Assembly (NCBI RefSeq): GCF_000613885.1 | Contig: NZ_BAJV01000007.1 | Coordinates: forward strand, 1 to 64,000 | DNA length: 64,000 bases | Reading direction: 5' to 3' | DNA from: Asaia prunellae JCM 25354 | GTDB taxonomy: Bacteria; Pseudomonadota; Alphaproteobacteria; Acetobacterales; Acetobacteraceae | In this document: piece after piece, positions 28,398 to 37,904 of the stretch | Position numbering within the stretch: the stretch's first letter is position 1 | Layout of the letters: every line of letters starts with the position of its first letter | Program-made: the position numbers and the translations under genes | Notes under the pieces: model-generated | What the model was told of the DNA's origin: nothing | Database searches by the model: none | What the model saw: only the letters and a program-made list of their open reading frames with translations

Positions 28398-29474
28398 ATG
28401 AAGCTTTTCGATCCATTCACCATCCGCAACATGACGCTACGAAACCGGATTGCGATGTCGCCCATGTGCATGCATTCCGCTGCACCGGGCGGTTTTGTGA
28501 GTGACTTTCACCTTGTTCATTATGGCGCGCGCGCGCTCGGAGGCGCCGGGCTGATCTTTCCCGAGACACTGGCTGTTATGGAAAACGGAATGATCGGCCC
28601 CGGCGATCTTGGCATTTGGAGCGACGATCATCTCTCTGGACTGACGCGTCTGGTCGACGTGGTGCATAAAATGGGCGCAAAGGCTGGTGCACAAATCGGC
28701 CATGCCGGCCGTATGCTTGGCTTTGCCGATCAGGACGCCATAGCACCTTCTGCCATCCCCTTTGTGACAGACACCCGGGTGCCGCATTCTATGACTGAAG
28801 CCGAAATCCTCAACGTGATCCAAGCATTCAACGCAGCGGCAAGGAGGGCAGGGCAGGCAGGCTTTGATGTTATCGAGCTTCATACAGCGCATGGCTATCT
28901 GCTCAATGAGTTTCTCTCCCCTCTGGCGAACAAGCGAGACGATGCTTGGGGGGGCAGCCATGAAAATCGGTACCGCATTGTGCGTCTGATTATCGACGAA
29001 ATTCGCCGTGACTGGAGTGGCCCGCTTTTCGTGCGGATTTCAGCTACCGATTATGCTGAAGGTGGCAACACCAGCGATGATTTTTTAATATATGGCCGCT
29101 GGATGAAAGAGCAGGGGGTCGATCTGATTGACTGCTCATCGGGCGGAATCGCCCCTGTCAAAGTGCCCGGCTTTCCGGGCTACCAGGTGCCTGCGGCGAC
29201 AAGACTAAAAACCGAGTTGGGAATCATGACCGGTGCCGTCGGCCTGATTGAGACCGGCGATATTGCTGCCGACATCATCGGCAATAACAGGGCCGATCTG
29301 GTGCTGATTGGGCGTGCTATGCTCCGTGATCCTTTCTGGCCGCGCAGCGCGGCAGATCAGCTTCGCCTGTCGATCGAGCGGCCAGACCAGTACACGCGCT
29401 ATGGCGCATGGTGGCTAGACAACCAGCCACGCCCTGAACCCGCCCGGATGGAGTCAACGGCTGGAGAATACTGA
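28398..29474 (+). CDS. NADH:flavin oxidoreductase, Old Yellow Enzyme (YqjM-like)
   Basis: A 358-residue FMN-dependent ene-reductase. Features of the YqjM (thermophilic-like) class are Cys24 in SPMCMHSA, the redox-tuning cysteine; QIGHAGR near 98-104; the substrate-binding pair His in ELHTAHGYLLNEF near 165; and the phosphate-binding VGLIETG and LVLIGRAMLRDP at the C terminus. These enzymes reduce activated C=C bonds in quinones, maleimides and enals. Divergence from the HxlR regulator with a shared inverted repeat suggests induction by electrophile stress. An A/G-rich segment including GAGGCAAAGCA precedes the ATG. Confidence 0.94.
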   Translation: MKLFDPFTIRNMTLRNRIAMSPMCMHSAAPGGFVSDFHLVHYGARALGGAGLIFPETLAVMENGMIGPGDLGIWSDDHLSGLTRLVDVVHKMGAKAGAQIGHAGRMLGFADQDAIAPSAIPFVTDTRVPHSMTEAEILNVIQAFNAAARRAGQAGFDVIELHTAHGYLLNEFLSPLANKRDDAWGGSHENRYRIVRLIIDEIRRDWSGPLFVRISATDYAEGGNTSDDFLIYGRWMKEQGVDLIDCSSGGIAPVKVPGFPGYQVPAATRLKTELGIMTGAVGLIETGDIAADIIGNNRADLVLIGRAMLRDPFWPRSAADQLRLSIERPDQYTRYGAWWLDNQPRPEPARMESTAGEY

Positions 29475-29879
29475 CAGCTCTGGCCCACCGCTCGCGCCGC
29501 ACCATGCTGCTGTTCTGGCATGGGCCTCTCTGATCTGGCGAGGACCTTCAAGAGTTTCCTTTGAAGTAGCCGTCATGCTGCCATTGGTTAGTGTATGGTA
29601 GGCATGCGGAATAGGTTACGAATGCGCACGGTGAGATCAGGATCGATTGGCTTTAGGACAGCAGAATGACCCGGCCAGAGTTTTTGTTTCTCTGCCTCGC
29701 GATCATCGAGACCGGGTCTTGCGACTGCGAACATAAAAACAAAGCTTGCGGATAAGATGCTTCTTTCAAAAGTCAGGTCACGGTTTGTGATCGATTTCGC
29801 GTCTCTTACGTTCTGCTGGTAATGCGTCTCAACCAATCAGCTTTGTGAGCAGTCTCACACCTCTTCCGCCGATCCAAAA
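29475..29879. other. Intergenic region with no confident gene
   Basis: A 405-base gap. An 82-codon minus-strand frame at 29588-29836 has no recognisable domain and no good ribosome binding site. No repeats or terminators were identified. Confidence 0.35.
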
Positions 29880-31130
29880 ATGAACGAAACGAACGAACAC
29901 ATGGCCTCTCCTCTCATTTCTGAACGTCATCCTTGGGTGAAGTATCTTGCACTCATCAGCATGGGCGTTGCAATCTATGCCGGAGCAATCTGGATCTCGT
30001 TCTCACTTATTGTCGCTTTGGCATGGGGAGCAGTCATCGCCATTGCCGTACGGCCAATACAACGCAAACTCGGGCAATTTATCGGTGCGAAGCTCGCAGC
30101 CGTCAGTCTTATTGGGTTGACATGCATGATCTTCACGATCATGGCGGGTATAGCGGGTTATGGAGCAGTAACCGAAATTGGTTCGCTTTCTGCAAAAGCT
30201 CATCGTTTCATCGCACCTCATGAGACATCGGTTCCGGCGAACAGTTCTGACACCGCCACGCAGAACCATGCTGCATTGCCGCAGCGTAACGGGGGTGCCG
30301 GGAATCCTGCCTCGGCGGATCAGAACGAGAAAGATGCTGGCTCGGGCTCAACCGACGGGTCAAAGCCTTCCCTGCCGCCGGCCGTCTCCTCAAGGATCGA
30401 CAAGATCAAAAGCGCTCTCCCTGCGAGCCTCGCAAACAAGATCGACCCACAACAGATCATGAAAATGGCCAAGGCTCAGGTCAAATCCATCTCCAAGATC
30501 GCAGGGCTTGCGGCTTTCTCTGTTCTCAAAGGTATTCCACATCTTCTGGAAGCCTTTTTCATTGCCATGTTGACCGCAGCGTGCTGCCTTCTTTCCTATG
30601 GGCGGATTACTTCGTCTCTCCGCACGGTCAGCATTGAACTCACACAGCGCGATGACATTCTCCTGCACATCGTTCGCAGCGTCCGTGGTGCCGTCAATGG
30701 GCTTGTTCTTGTAGGTATCGGTGAGGCGCTCGTCTGCTCGCCCCTGATCTTCATTGCCGATGCCGGGCATGCCGTCATTCTGACGATCCTTCTGGCCATT
30801 GCCGCATCGATCCCCTTCTGCGGCTACCCGGCGGCCATTCTGGTCGGCGGTATCATCGCGGCTTCAGGGTCGATGAATATGGGCATTGCTGTTGCTGGCT
30901 GGGGACTTTTTGTTCTGTTCTGCGGCGAGCATTTCGCCCGTCCGAAGTTTATCTCCGACGAGACCCGCCTGCCGTTCCTGCACACTATGATTGCCATCCT
31001 GGGGGGATTGCACATGCTTGGCCTGGTAGGCCTTTTCATCGGACCGGCCATTGTGGCTGCGGCGCACATGCTCTGGTGTGAACTCGATGGCTCACGGCGA
31101 GCCCCCAAGACCTCCAAACAAGGCGCCTGA
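29880..31130 (+). CDS. AI-2E family (PerM/TqsA-like) membrane permease
   Basis: A 416-residue inner-membrane protein with two N-terminal helices (about residues 20-60), a third at about 75-95, and a long polar segment (about 105-180, rich in Asn, Ser, Gly and Lys). Four or five C-terminal helices follow, including LGGLHMLGLVGLFIGPAIV near 375-395, a hallmark of the AI-2E transporter family. Members are implicated in autoinducer export or Na+/H+ antiport; neither can be told from sequence. The unusually long polar insert is the notable feature. It appears monocistronic. Confidence 0.85.
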   Translation: MNETNEHMASPLISERHPWVKYLALISMGVAIYAGAIWISFSLIVALAWGAVIAIAVRPIQRKLGQFIGAKLAAVSLIGLTCMIFTIMAGIAGYGAVTEIGSLSAKAHRFIAPHETSVPANSSDTATQNHAALPQRNGGAGNPASADQNEKDAGSGSTDGSKPSLPPAVSSRIDKIKSALPASLANKIDPQQIMKMAKAQVKSISKIAGLAAFSVLKGIPHLLEAFFIAMLTAACCLLSYGRITSSLRTVSIELTQRDDILLHIVRSVRGAVNGLVLVGIGEALVCSPLIFIADAGHAVILTILLAIAASIPFCGYPAAILVGGIIAASGSMNMGIAVAGWGLFVLFCGEHFARPKFISDETRLPFLHTMIAILGGLHMLGLVGLFIGPAIVAAAHMLWCELDGSRRAPKTSKQGA

Positions 31131-31961
31131 TCTGCCTTCAACGATAGGCATGGGACCGCGCGCAGTATGAGCACTGTCGCGGTACTTGAAGAGATAGCCG
31201 GAGCGATCGCCAGGTTCGCAATTTCCCCTCACAGAATTGAGTGCAAGATCCGGCTTATCGGCTGACATGCGGACAGTGAACCTTCTGGGCGCTGGATATG
31301 ATTCCAGGCCTGAAACAGTCTTGACCGCGTGTCATATGCCCGCGCCTCAATTATACAGCGAGAGCGGACATGCTACTTCATTGGAAGCCTCTGATTCCTC
31401 TCTCCAAAAGCTGAAATATACCTCGCTTGACAAAATACAGTCTTTGCTCTGCCAAGCGCACAGTGTGTCTTTCCGCATTGGCAGGATGAACAGCTGAGCG
31501 GGTGTCAGAGCTTTACCTCTATCTTCTCTACGATCCTTGATCTCTCTTTACCGCTAGCTTCCATCATTACCGTCCTTTGGCGTCACATCCAACGGCTCAG
31601 GACGTTGGCCTAATACGACCCCATTCTCTGTGTCTGATTTCAGTATCGGTAGAAACGCACAGTCCAGTCCTTTTTAACGATATATTACCCGCAAGCCTGA
31701 GGTCTATTTCGCAGCATATCTTCCCTGCTTAAATTATAATATTTTCGTTAAATAACGCTGACCTCGTAAATGTGTTCTCCAATATAAAAAATTAAATGTG
31801 ATGTCTGATTTCTTGACATTTACAAGAGCCAGAGCATTATCATTAATGAAATTTCATTAAACAACATCCATGATTCTTATGACGAACTCCGCGAAGGTTG
31901 AAGGATACAAATCCGACAATAGCAGTCTTTTGCTGATTTCGTACGTGAGGAAGGGCTTTTT
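31131..31961. other. Long upstream region of the rbs-type operon
   Basis: About 830 bases with no convincing gene; a plus-strand frame at 31237-31497 has no recognisable features. The last 150 bases are AT-rich and contain an 18-base perfect palindrome listed separately. The rest shows nothing I can assign. Confidence 0.35.
31843..31860. promoter_or_regulatory. Perfect 18-base palindrome, candidate operator of the ABC importer operon
   Basis: TTAATGAAATTTCATTAA is a perfect palindrome about 100 bases upstream of the permease gene. Its size and position suit a LacI-, GntR- or RpiR-type repressor. No such regulator lies in the window, so the factor would act in trans. Confidence 0.55.
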
Positions 31962-32972
31962 ATGAGTAATCGCTCATCCGTTACTGACCCTGCTGCGACG
32001 TCTACCGGGATATCCTCTCCACCATCGACTTATCGTGATCGCAAATCATTTCTCAGCGGTGCTCAAGGGCCATTAATCGGTCTCTTTTTGCTGATCATGG
32101 GCTTCAGTTTCTGCAGCAGTGCTTTTTTCACGCTGCGAAACGGCCTGAATATAATAGATCAAAGCACGATTCTGGGAATTCTCGCACTGGGTATGACGGG
32201 TGTCATTATCATCGGTGGTATTGACCTTTCCGTCGGCTCGGTTCTGGCCCTGTCAATTATGGTATTAGGGTGGCTCCCGCAGGATTTTGGTGTGCCGTTC
32301 TGGCTGGCACTGCCACTTTCTATTCTGGTTGGTGGATTATGTGGTCTTGTTAACGGCCTGCTGGTGACTCGAGCGAAGCTCCCTGCGTTCATTGCAACGC
32401 TTACAATGATGTCTGTTGCGCGTGGTCTTGCCAACATCACAACAGACGGCCAACAGGTCGTTGGATATCCGGAATGGTTTACCGGACTGGCGACCGAGCG
32501 TTATCTCGGCGTATTAACGGTTACCGTAGGCTTGTTTATCGTTCTCGCAACCGCGGCCTGGGTTTTCCTCAAATTTCGCGCTACCGGCCGCTCCCTTTAT
32601 GCGATTGGTGGAAGTGTGGAGGTGGCGCGGCTCGCTGGGATTCAGGTCGGTAAACTGACGATCCTTGTCTATGTTGCCTCGGGCCTGCTGGCAGGTATTG
32701 CGTCTGCAGTTATGGCGGCCCGGCTTGATAGTTCGCAGCCATCTTCGGGTCTTGGATATGAACTCGATGCAATTGCTGCCGTGGTCATTGGCGGTGCCAG
32801 TCTCTCAGGGGGCATCGGGTCAATTGCTGGCACTGTTACAGGCGTGTTTATTATCGGCGTTTTGCATAACGGCCTCAATCTCGTTGGTATTTCACCATTC
32901 ATACAACAGGTCGTAATCGGCATTGCCATAGCTGTTGCGGTGACATTCGACACGCTGCGTCGCCGTAGCTGA
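31962..32972 (+). CDS. Sugar/polyol ABC transporter permease (RbsC family)
   Basis: A 336-residue inner-membrane permease of the CUT2 class with about 10 helices after a polar N-terminal 35 residues. Family marks are GMTGVIIIGGIDLSVGSV near residue 77-94 and YAIGGSVEVARLAGIQVGK around 212-231, the loop that contacts the ATPase; AVVIGGASLSGGIGSIAGT is near 270-288. It is the first gene of a permease / binding protein / ATPase / dehydrogenase operon. The order (permease first) differs from the E. coli rbs operon. Confidence 0.93.
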   Translation: MSNRSSVTDPAATSTGISSPPSTYRDRKSFLSGAQGPLIGLFLLIMGFSFCSSAFFTLRNGLNIIDQSTILGILALGMTGVIIIGGIDLSVGSVLALSIMVLGWLPQDFGVPFWLALPLSILVGGLCGLVNGLLVTRAKLPAFIATLTMMSVARGLANITTDGQQVVGYPEWFTGLATERYLGVLTVTVGLFIVLATAAWVFLKFRATGRSLYAIGGSVEVARLAGIQVGKLTILVYVASGLLAGIASAVMAARLDSSQPSSGLGYELDAIAAVVIGGASLSGGIGSIAGTVTGVFIIGVLHNGLNLVGISPFIQQVVIGIAIAVAVTFDTLRRRS

Positions 32973-33030
32973 GTGAGTGCTTTCTCCAATACATCGTTCG
33001 ATTCAATTTATTTTTTTGCGAGATAACGTC

Positions 33031-33963
33031 ATGTCCAGTTTCTATTCGGTCCGCTCGATTTTGGCATGTGGTCTTCTGAGTTGCGCCATTATGGGTGCAG
33101 CTCAGGCCAAGCCCATGGTCGGGTTGGCAGTAGCCAATTTGCAGGCGGATTTCTTTAATCAGATCAAACAATCGGTCGCTAAAGAGGCCAAAGAGAAGGA
33201 TGTCGATCTTATTGTGGTCGACGCTCATGGTGATAGCGCCACTCAGGTCAACCAGATACAGGATCTGATTACACGCGGGGTTAACGCCATCATTTACATT
33301 CCGGCAGGTGCCACCGCCGCAGGCGTACCAGTTCGTATGGCAGAGTTGGCTCATATACCGGTTGTCGCAGTAGATCGTAATGCGCCTGACGCCCCGGCTC
33401 AGACGTTTATTGCGACCGATAGTGTCGCCTCAGCCCGCAAGATCGGTGAGTTCGTTTGTGAAAAAACAGGGGGAAAAGGCCAGGTCGCTATTGTGCAGGG
33501 CCAAACGGGAACCACTCCTGAACGCGATCGGGCAAAGGGATTCGACGAGGCACTTGCAAAATGTCCGGGTCTGAAAATTGTAGCCCAGCAACCTAGCCAG
33601 ATGTGGTCGCAGAGCGACGGTTTCAACATTGGACAGGATATGCTGCAGCGGCATCCCGACATTACAGTGTTTTTTGGCCGCGCAGATGCGCTTGCACTGG
33701 GGGCTGCGCAAGCGACCAAGATTGCCAATCTTGATCATCCGGTTCTGATTGTTGGTCATGACGGGGATGTTGCTGGCCTGAAGGCCGTACAGAAGGGAAC
33801 ACTTGCTGCGACAATGACCCAGAAAACGCAATTTATGGGTAAGCTTGCGCTCGATTCAGCACTGGATCTTATTGCTAAAAAGCCGGTTCCTGCACTCCAG
33901 TTGCAAGAAGCTATTCTGACAACGAAAGAGAACGTTGCCCCCTTCATTGCACAGCATCCATGA
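33031..33963 (+). CDS. Periplasmic sugar/polyol-binding protein (RbsB family)
   Basis: A 310-residue CUT2 solute-binding protein starting at ATG 33031. The signal peptide covers about residues 1-26 with cleavage after AQA. The two-lobe fold shows ANLQADFFNQI near the N terminus, ARGV-like hinge region TRGVNAIIYIPAG, VVAVDRNAP, FIATDSVASARKIGEF and IVGHDGD. Differences from ribose binders in pocket positions prevent a substrate call. It sits 58 bases after the permease and 34 before the ATPase start. Confidence 0.92.
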   Translation: MSSFYSVRSILACGLLSCAIMGAAQAKPMVGLAVANLQADFFNQIKQSVAKEAKEKDVDLIVVDAHGDSATQVNQIQDLITRGVNAIIYIPAGATAAGVPVRMAELAHIPVVAVDRNAPDAPAQTFIATDSVASARKIGEFVCEKTGGKGQVAIVQGQTGTTPERDRAKGFDEALAKCPGLKIVAQQPSQMWSQSDGFNIGQDMLQRHPDITVFFGRADALALGAAQATKIANLDHPVLIVGHDGDVAGLKAVQKGTLAATMTQKTQFMGKLALDSALDLIAKKPVPALQLQEAILTTKENVAPFIAQHP

Positions 33964-33997
33964 GCGTCGTGTGAGCATTTCAGTCGGGGAATCTCCT

Positions 33998-35506
33998 ATG
34001 TCGAACGAAGACCCCTCGTTGTCCTTCAGGCCAGTGAGATTGTCTCTTCGTGGCATTCAGAAGGCCTTTGGAGCGAATATCGTTCTTGATGGCATCAATC
34101 TGGATGTACGCGAAGGTGAAGTTGTCGCGTTGTTGGGCGAGAATGGCGCTGGGAAGTCTACCTTGTCGTCAATCATCTCAGGCCTTCATCACCCTGATAA
34201 AGGTGAAATGTTATGGGAATCACACCCTTACGCGCCTGATACGCCAGGTGATGCGCTGAGAAGCGGTATCGCTCTCATCCATCAGGAAATGAAACTTGTT
34301 CCTGACCTTTCCATTGCAGAGAACATGTTTATCGGGCGCATTCCGATGCGTCATGGTCGGGTGGACCGTGCGGCCATGGTGCGTCGCGCAGAAGTGCACC
34401 TCAAAGCCCTTGGGTTGAATGTCTCACCGGCTCGCATGGTCAGGGGATTATCGATCGCAGCGCAGCAACAGGTTGAAATAGCCAAAGCCCTGACGTTAGG
34501 GGCGCGTTTACTGATACTTGACGAGCCTACAGCGGCATTGGGGATGGCGGAAACCGACAATCTTTTTGCACAGATACGACGGCTCAGAAGCGAGGGGGTA
34601 TCTTTTATCTATGTCAGCCACAGGCTCGAAGAAATCGCCCAGATATGCGATCGGATAACGGTGCTCAGAGACGGTAATCTTGTCGCGACACACGAATCTG
34701 CGTCTGTGCCCGTGAATGTACTTTTGCGCGACATGGTTGGACGGTCAATCGATCGTATCTTCCCGCCGGTTTCAGATCCCGGAGAAGAGGAGGTACTTCG
34801 CGTTGAAAACCTCACCTCTGCATCTGACGATTTTCGGAATATCAACTTCTCGGTAAAAGCCGGTGAGGTTTTTGGGATTGCAGGTATCGTGGGTGCGGGC
34901 AGGACAGAACTCGTGCGCGCCATTGCTGGCATTGATCCGATCCGCGATGGTCAGGTTTTACTTGAAGGCGACATCCTTCAGCCAGATAATGTAGGTGAAG
35001 CGATCCGACGTGGGATTGTGCTTGTACCCGAGGATCGCAAAAGTCAGGGTGTATTACTGGACCAGTCGATCGCCGATAATCTTGCATTGGGCAATTATGA
35101 TCGGCTGGCACCAAACGGATGGTTGCCCCCTAGTAAGATTGGTCATTTCGCAAAAGATCTGATTCAACGTCTTGGCGTCAAAGGAGACCCGGAACAAAAG
35201 ACACGCGCTCTGTCCGGTGGTAATCAGCAGAAAGTTGTTATTGCGCGCTGGCTAGCACGGGAACCAAAGGTCTTCATTCTTGATGAGCCTACCCGCGGTA
35301 TTGACATGGGTGCGAGAGCAGCAATTTACGAGCTTATAGCCAGATTGGCGGCCAACAGGATGGCCGTTATTGTCGTATCATCCGACCTTGAAGAGGTGCT
35401 CGGTCTTTCCCACCGTGTAATGGTACTGGCTGGCGGCCGTCAGATGGGAATATTGCCGCGCAACGGTGCCAATAGTGTCAATATAATGGAAATGGCAACG
35501 GCTTAA
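33998..35506 (+). CDS. Sugar/polyol ABC transporter ATP-binding protein (RbsA family)
   Basis: A 502-residue tandem ATPase of CUT2 importers. ABC domain 1 has Walker A GENGAGKS near residue 50 and Walker B LLILDEPTAAL near 170. Domain 2 has the degenerate Walker A GIVGAGRTELV usual for RbsA, PEDRKSQGV, the signature LSGGNQQKVV and Walker B VFILDEPTRGIDMGA. I prefer ATG 33998, preceded by GGGGAATCTCCT; an upstream in-frame start would overlap the binding-protein gene. It energises the permease at the inner membrane. Confidence 0.93.
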   Translation: MSNEDPSLSFRPVRLSLRGIQKAFGANIVLDGINLDVREGEVVALLGENGAGKSTLSSIISGLHHPDKGEMLWESHPYAPDTPGDALRSGIALIHQEMKLVPDLSIAENMFIGRIPMRHGRVDRAAMVRRAEVHLKALGLNVSPARMVRGLSIAAQQQVEIAKALTLGARLLILDEPTAALGMAETDNLFAQIRRLRSEGVSFIYVSHRLEEIAQICDRITVLRDGNLVATHESASVPVNVLLRDMVGRSIDRIFPPVSDPGEEEVLRVENLTSASDDFRNINFSVKAGEVFGIAGIVGAGRTELVRAIAGIDPIRDGQVLLEGDILQPDNVGEAIRRGIVLVPEDRKSQGVLLDQSIADNLALGNYDRLAPNGWLPPSKIGHFAKDLIQRLGVKGDPEQKTRALSGGNQQKVVIARWLAREPKVFILDEPTRGIDMGARAAIYELIARLAANRMAVIVVSSDLEEVLGLSHRVMVLAGGRQMGILPRNGANSVNIMEMATA

Positions 35507-35564
35507 TAAAAAAGAAAATAGCCAAATAACAACTTCATATTATAAAACAAGAGAGGCCATAAGA

Positions 35565-36344
35565 ATGCAATCTCGAGACAGAGTGGCTGTTATTACGGGG
35601 GCCAGTCGCGGTATCGGCGCAGCTATTGCCACGCGCTTTTCGCAGGATGGTCTGGCAGTCGTGCTGAATGCAAATGAACCATCGGTACATGATGTGGTTG
35701 ATCGTATCCGTGCTGCGGGGGGAAGGGCCATTGCAGTCGAAGGCGACGTGACAAACGCGGAGTCCGTATCGGCTCTATATGACGAGGCGGAGCGCGCATT
35801 CGGCCGCGTGGATATCTCGGTTCAGAATGCCGGAGTGATTACGATCGCTCGCATTGAGGAGATGACCGAGAGCGAGTGGGACAAGGTGCTCGCGGTCAAT
35901 ACCAAAGGTGTATTTCTGTGCTGTCGCGAGGCTATTGCCCGGATAAGAAAGCATGGGCAGGGGGGGCGTCTCATCAATACGGCGTCCGGACAGGCGCGTC
36001 AGGGCTTCATATTCACGCCACATTATGCTGCGAGCAAGTTCGGAGTACTGGGTATTACCCAGAGCCTTGCCAGGGAAGTGGCCAAGGAGCGTATTACCGT
36101 CAATGCATTCTGTCCCGGTATCATCGGCACTGATATGTGGTCTTACAATGACACGAACTGGGGCAAGCTGCTTGGCAATTATAAACCCGGCGAGTTGATG
36201 GAGGAATGGGTGCGTAACATTCCGATGGGTCGGTCTGGTACAGCTGAAGAAGTAGCCGCTCTGGTGTCATTCCTCGCTGGTCCGGATGCCTCCTATATTA
36301 CAGGGCAGGCCATTAATGTAGACGGAGGTCTGATCATGAGCTGA
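35565..36344 (+). CDS. Short-chain dehydrogenase/reductase, probable polyol or sugar dehydrogenase
   Basis: A 259-residue classical SDR. The cofactor loop is TGASRGIGA at residues 11-19; NAG at about 88-90; catalytic Ser in INTASGQ; Tyr and Lys in YAASK near 151-155; the tail INVDGG is typical. An acidic residue in the second strand is replaced by Asn-Ala-Asn, so NAD versus NADP preference is unclear. As the last gene of the importer operon it probably oxidises the imported polyol or sugar, as sorbitol or arabinitol dehydrogenases of this group do. The ATG has a GAGAGG site. Confidence 0.9.
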   Translation: MQSRDRVAVITGASRGIGAAIATRFSQDGLAVVLNANEPSVHDVVDRIRAAGGRAIAVEGDVTNAESVSALYDEAERAFGRVDISVQNAGVITIARIEEMTESEWDKVLAVNTKGVFLCCREAIARIRKHGQGGRLINTASGQARQGFIFTPHYAASKFGVLGITQSLAREVAKERITVNAFCPGIIGTDMWSYNDTNWGKLLGNYKPGELMEEWVRNIPMGRSGTAEEVAALVSFLAGPDASYITGQAINVDGGLIMS

Positions 36345-36660
36345 GCTGTTACAGAGCTATTATCACGCTTACCAACCATGACCGCATACCTCACTGTTTG
36401 CATCAAAATCAGGCGGTGAGAGCAATCGCGTTTCTTGACTGGACGAAAGTCCTGACAAGGTGGATATGACGAGAAAGAACGATGGTGATGGAGACTGGTG
36501 GGATCGACAGATTCCGAGCGGGGAGAAGACTTGTACGAGGCGCTGGAAGCCGCTCGGTCAACAAAGGTTTTCTGCGTAATGCACTCGCATTCTTTGCGTG
36601 AGAATGTGAATGTTGTCTGCCTGACAATTCCTCTTCAGGCATGCTGTTGCACCGCCTCAG
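36345..36660. other. Convergent intergenic region
   Basis: A 316-base gap between two convergent genes. Minus-strand codons at 36409-36642 form an open frame ending VRTFVQSRNAIALTA with no recognised family. No clear terminator hairpin was found. Confidence 0.3.
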
Positions 36661-37715
36661 TTAGCGCGACATCATCTTTCTTGTCTTATCGTCAGATCTG
36701 ACAAAACGACGGGGGGTGACATTTGTCCACTGTCGGAAAGCGCGGCTGAAAGCTGTAGAGTCACTATATCCAAGGTCACTCGCAATTTCATCAAGGCTTA
36801 ACTCACCCCGCTCCAAAAGCGCATGGCCGCGTTTCAACCTGCACTGACGTAGAATCTTACCAAATGAGATCGTGCGAACAGACAGTTCACGTTGTAGCGT
36901 CCGTACAGACAAACCCAGGTCTCTGGCAACGTTAGAAAGCGTTGGCCGGCTTTCACCCAGGTACCTGTCAATTATAGAGACAACCTTCTCTACAATATCA
37001 TCTGGCTCAGATTCAATCATCAAGTCCGTTAGATGACGCTCCAAGAATTTTATGGAACGTGACGAATCTATTGTTCTGCTTCCTTCATATGCAGCATGAT
37101 CAAGATCAATACGAGAGAAAACAATACTGTTTGATGACTTTCCAAATCTTGGTGTCACACCGAAATACGCCTCCAGTGTTTTGGCACTCAGACCACGCCG
37201 ATGTTCAAAGTGAATATCAAGAGGTCTCCATGCTGCTCCCATTATCGCACGGATAACAGAGCAGGTTGATACGATCGAGAATTCAGCATCCTGACAGCGT
37301 GGCCAGATTTTTGATTCAGAAGACAATAATCAAAAATCGCAAGATCACCCACTTCGGAAAGTCTAGCCATCGTCCCACTTTGCAATGCCGTTATGCGAGA
37401 CGTCAGTACTTTCAATGCACTTCTGAGTGTCGGCTGCCCCGCAACAACCAACCCCAACGGACCGAGTGAAGCTGGAGATATGCCTCTACCCAGTTTCACA
37501 CCAAGAGAGGGCTCATTGAGGACAAGTGCCGCTTCTTCGAATAAGGCAATATAGCGAGCTAACGGCATAACATCGTAGAAATCTGCTTTACGGAATACAT
37601 TCAGACCATTGCGTTTTAAAAACTTTCTTGCTTGTTCTCCTCCGGAGTTCAGTACATCCAGGATCAATAAAAAAATTGGCAGCCTGATCGTTGCAGCTGA
37701 TGCTTCCTGAGTCAC
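36661..37715 (-). CDS. AraC family regulator (OruR-type, N-terminal arabinose-binding-like domain), one apparent frameshift
   Basis: About 351 residues after repair. The N-terminal ligand-sensing domain (residues 1-190, including EEAALVLNEPSLGVKLG and GPLGLVVAGQPTLRSAL) is of the Arabinose_bd type found in OruR-like regulators. The C-terminal two-HTH domain contains PTLSNVARDLGLSVRTLQREL and DEIASDLGYSDSTAFSRAF, ending with the conserved P-R-R-F. One base is missing near 37295. It is divergent from the amine-oxidase operon, and a pair of direct repeats in the intergenic region makes a likely target. Confidence 0.87.
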
Positions 37716-37763
37716 TTCAAGCTCCTATCCAAACTATGCCTGATCAGAAATACAAGCTCCATT

Positions 37764-37799
37764 TGGCATAAATAGTCAATAAAATGGCACGAATTGTCA
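37764..37799. promoter_or_regulatory. Direct-repeat operator for the AraC regulator
   Basis: Two copies of TGGCA-N6-GTCA, at 37764-37778 and 37785-37799, are in the same orientation with 21 bases from start to start, about two helical turns. This is the form of AraC-family sites. They lie between the regulator start and the oxidase start. Confidence 0.65.
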
Positions 37800-37904
37800 G
37801 GATTTATTATCACACACGTGATTAACTTTTGTTCACAAACTTATATCGGCTTATAGGCTTTTTTGTAATCCGGATAGATATTTCTTAGAACGAGGTAACC
37901 ATAG

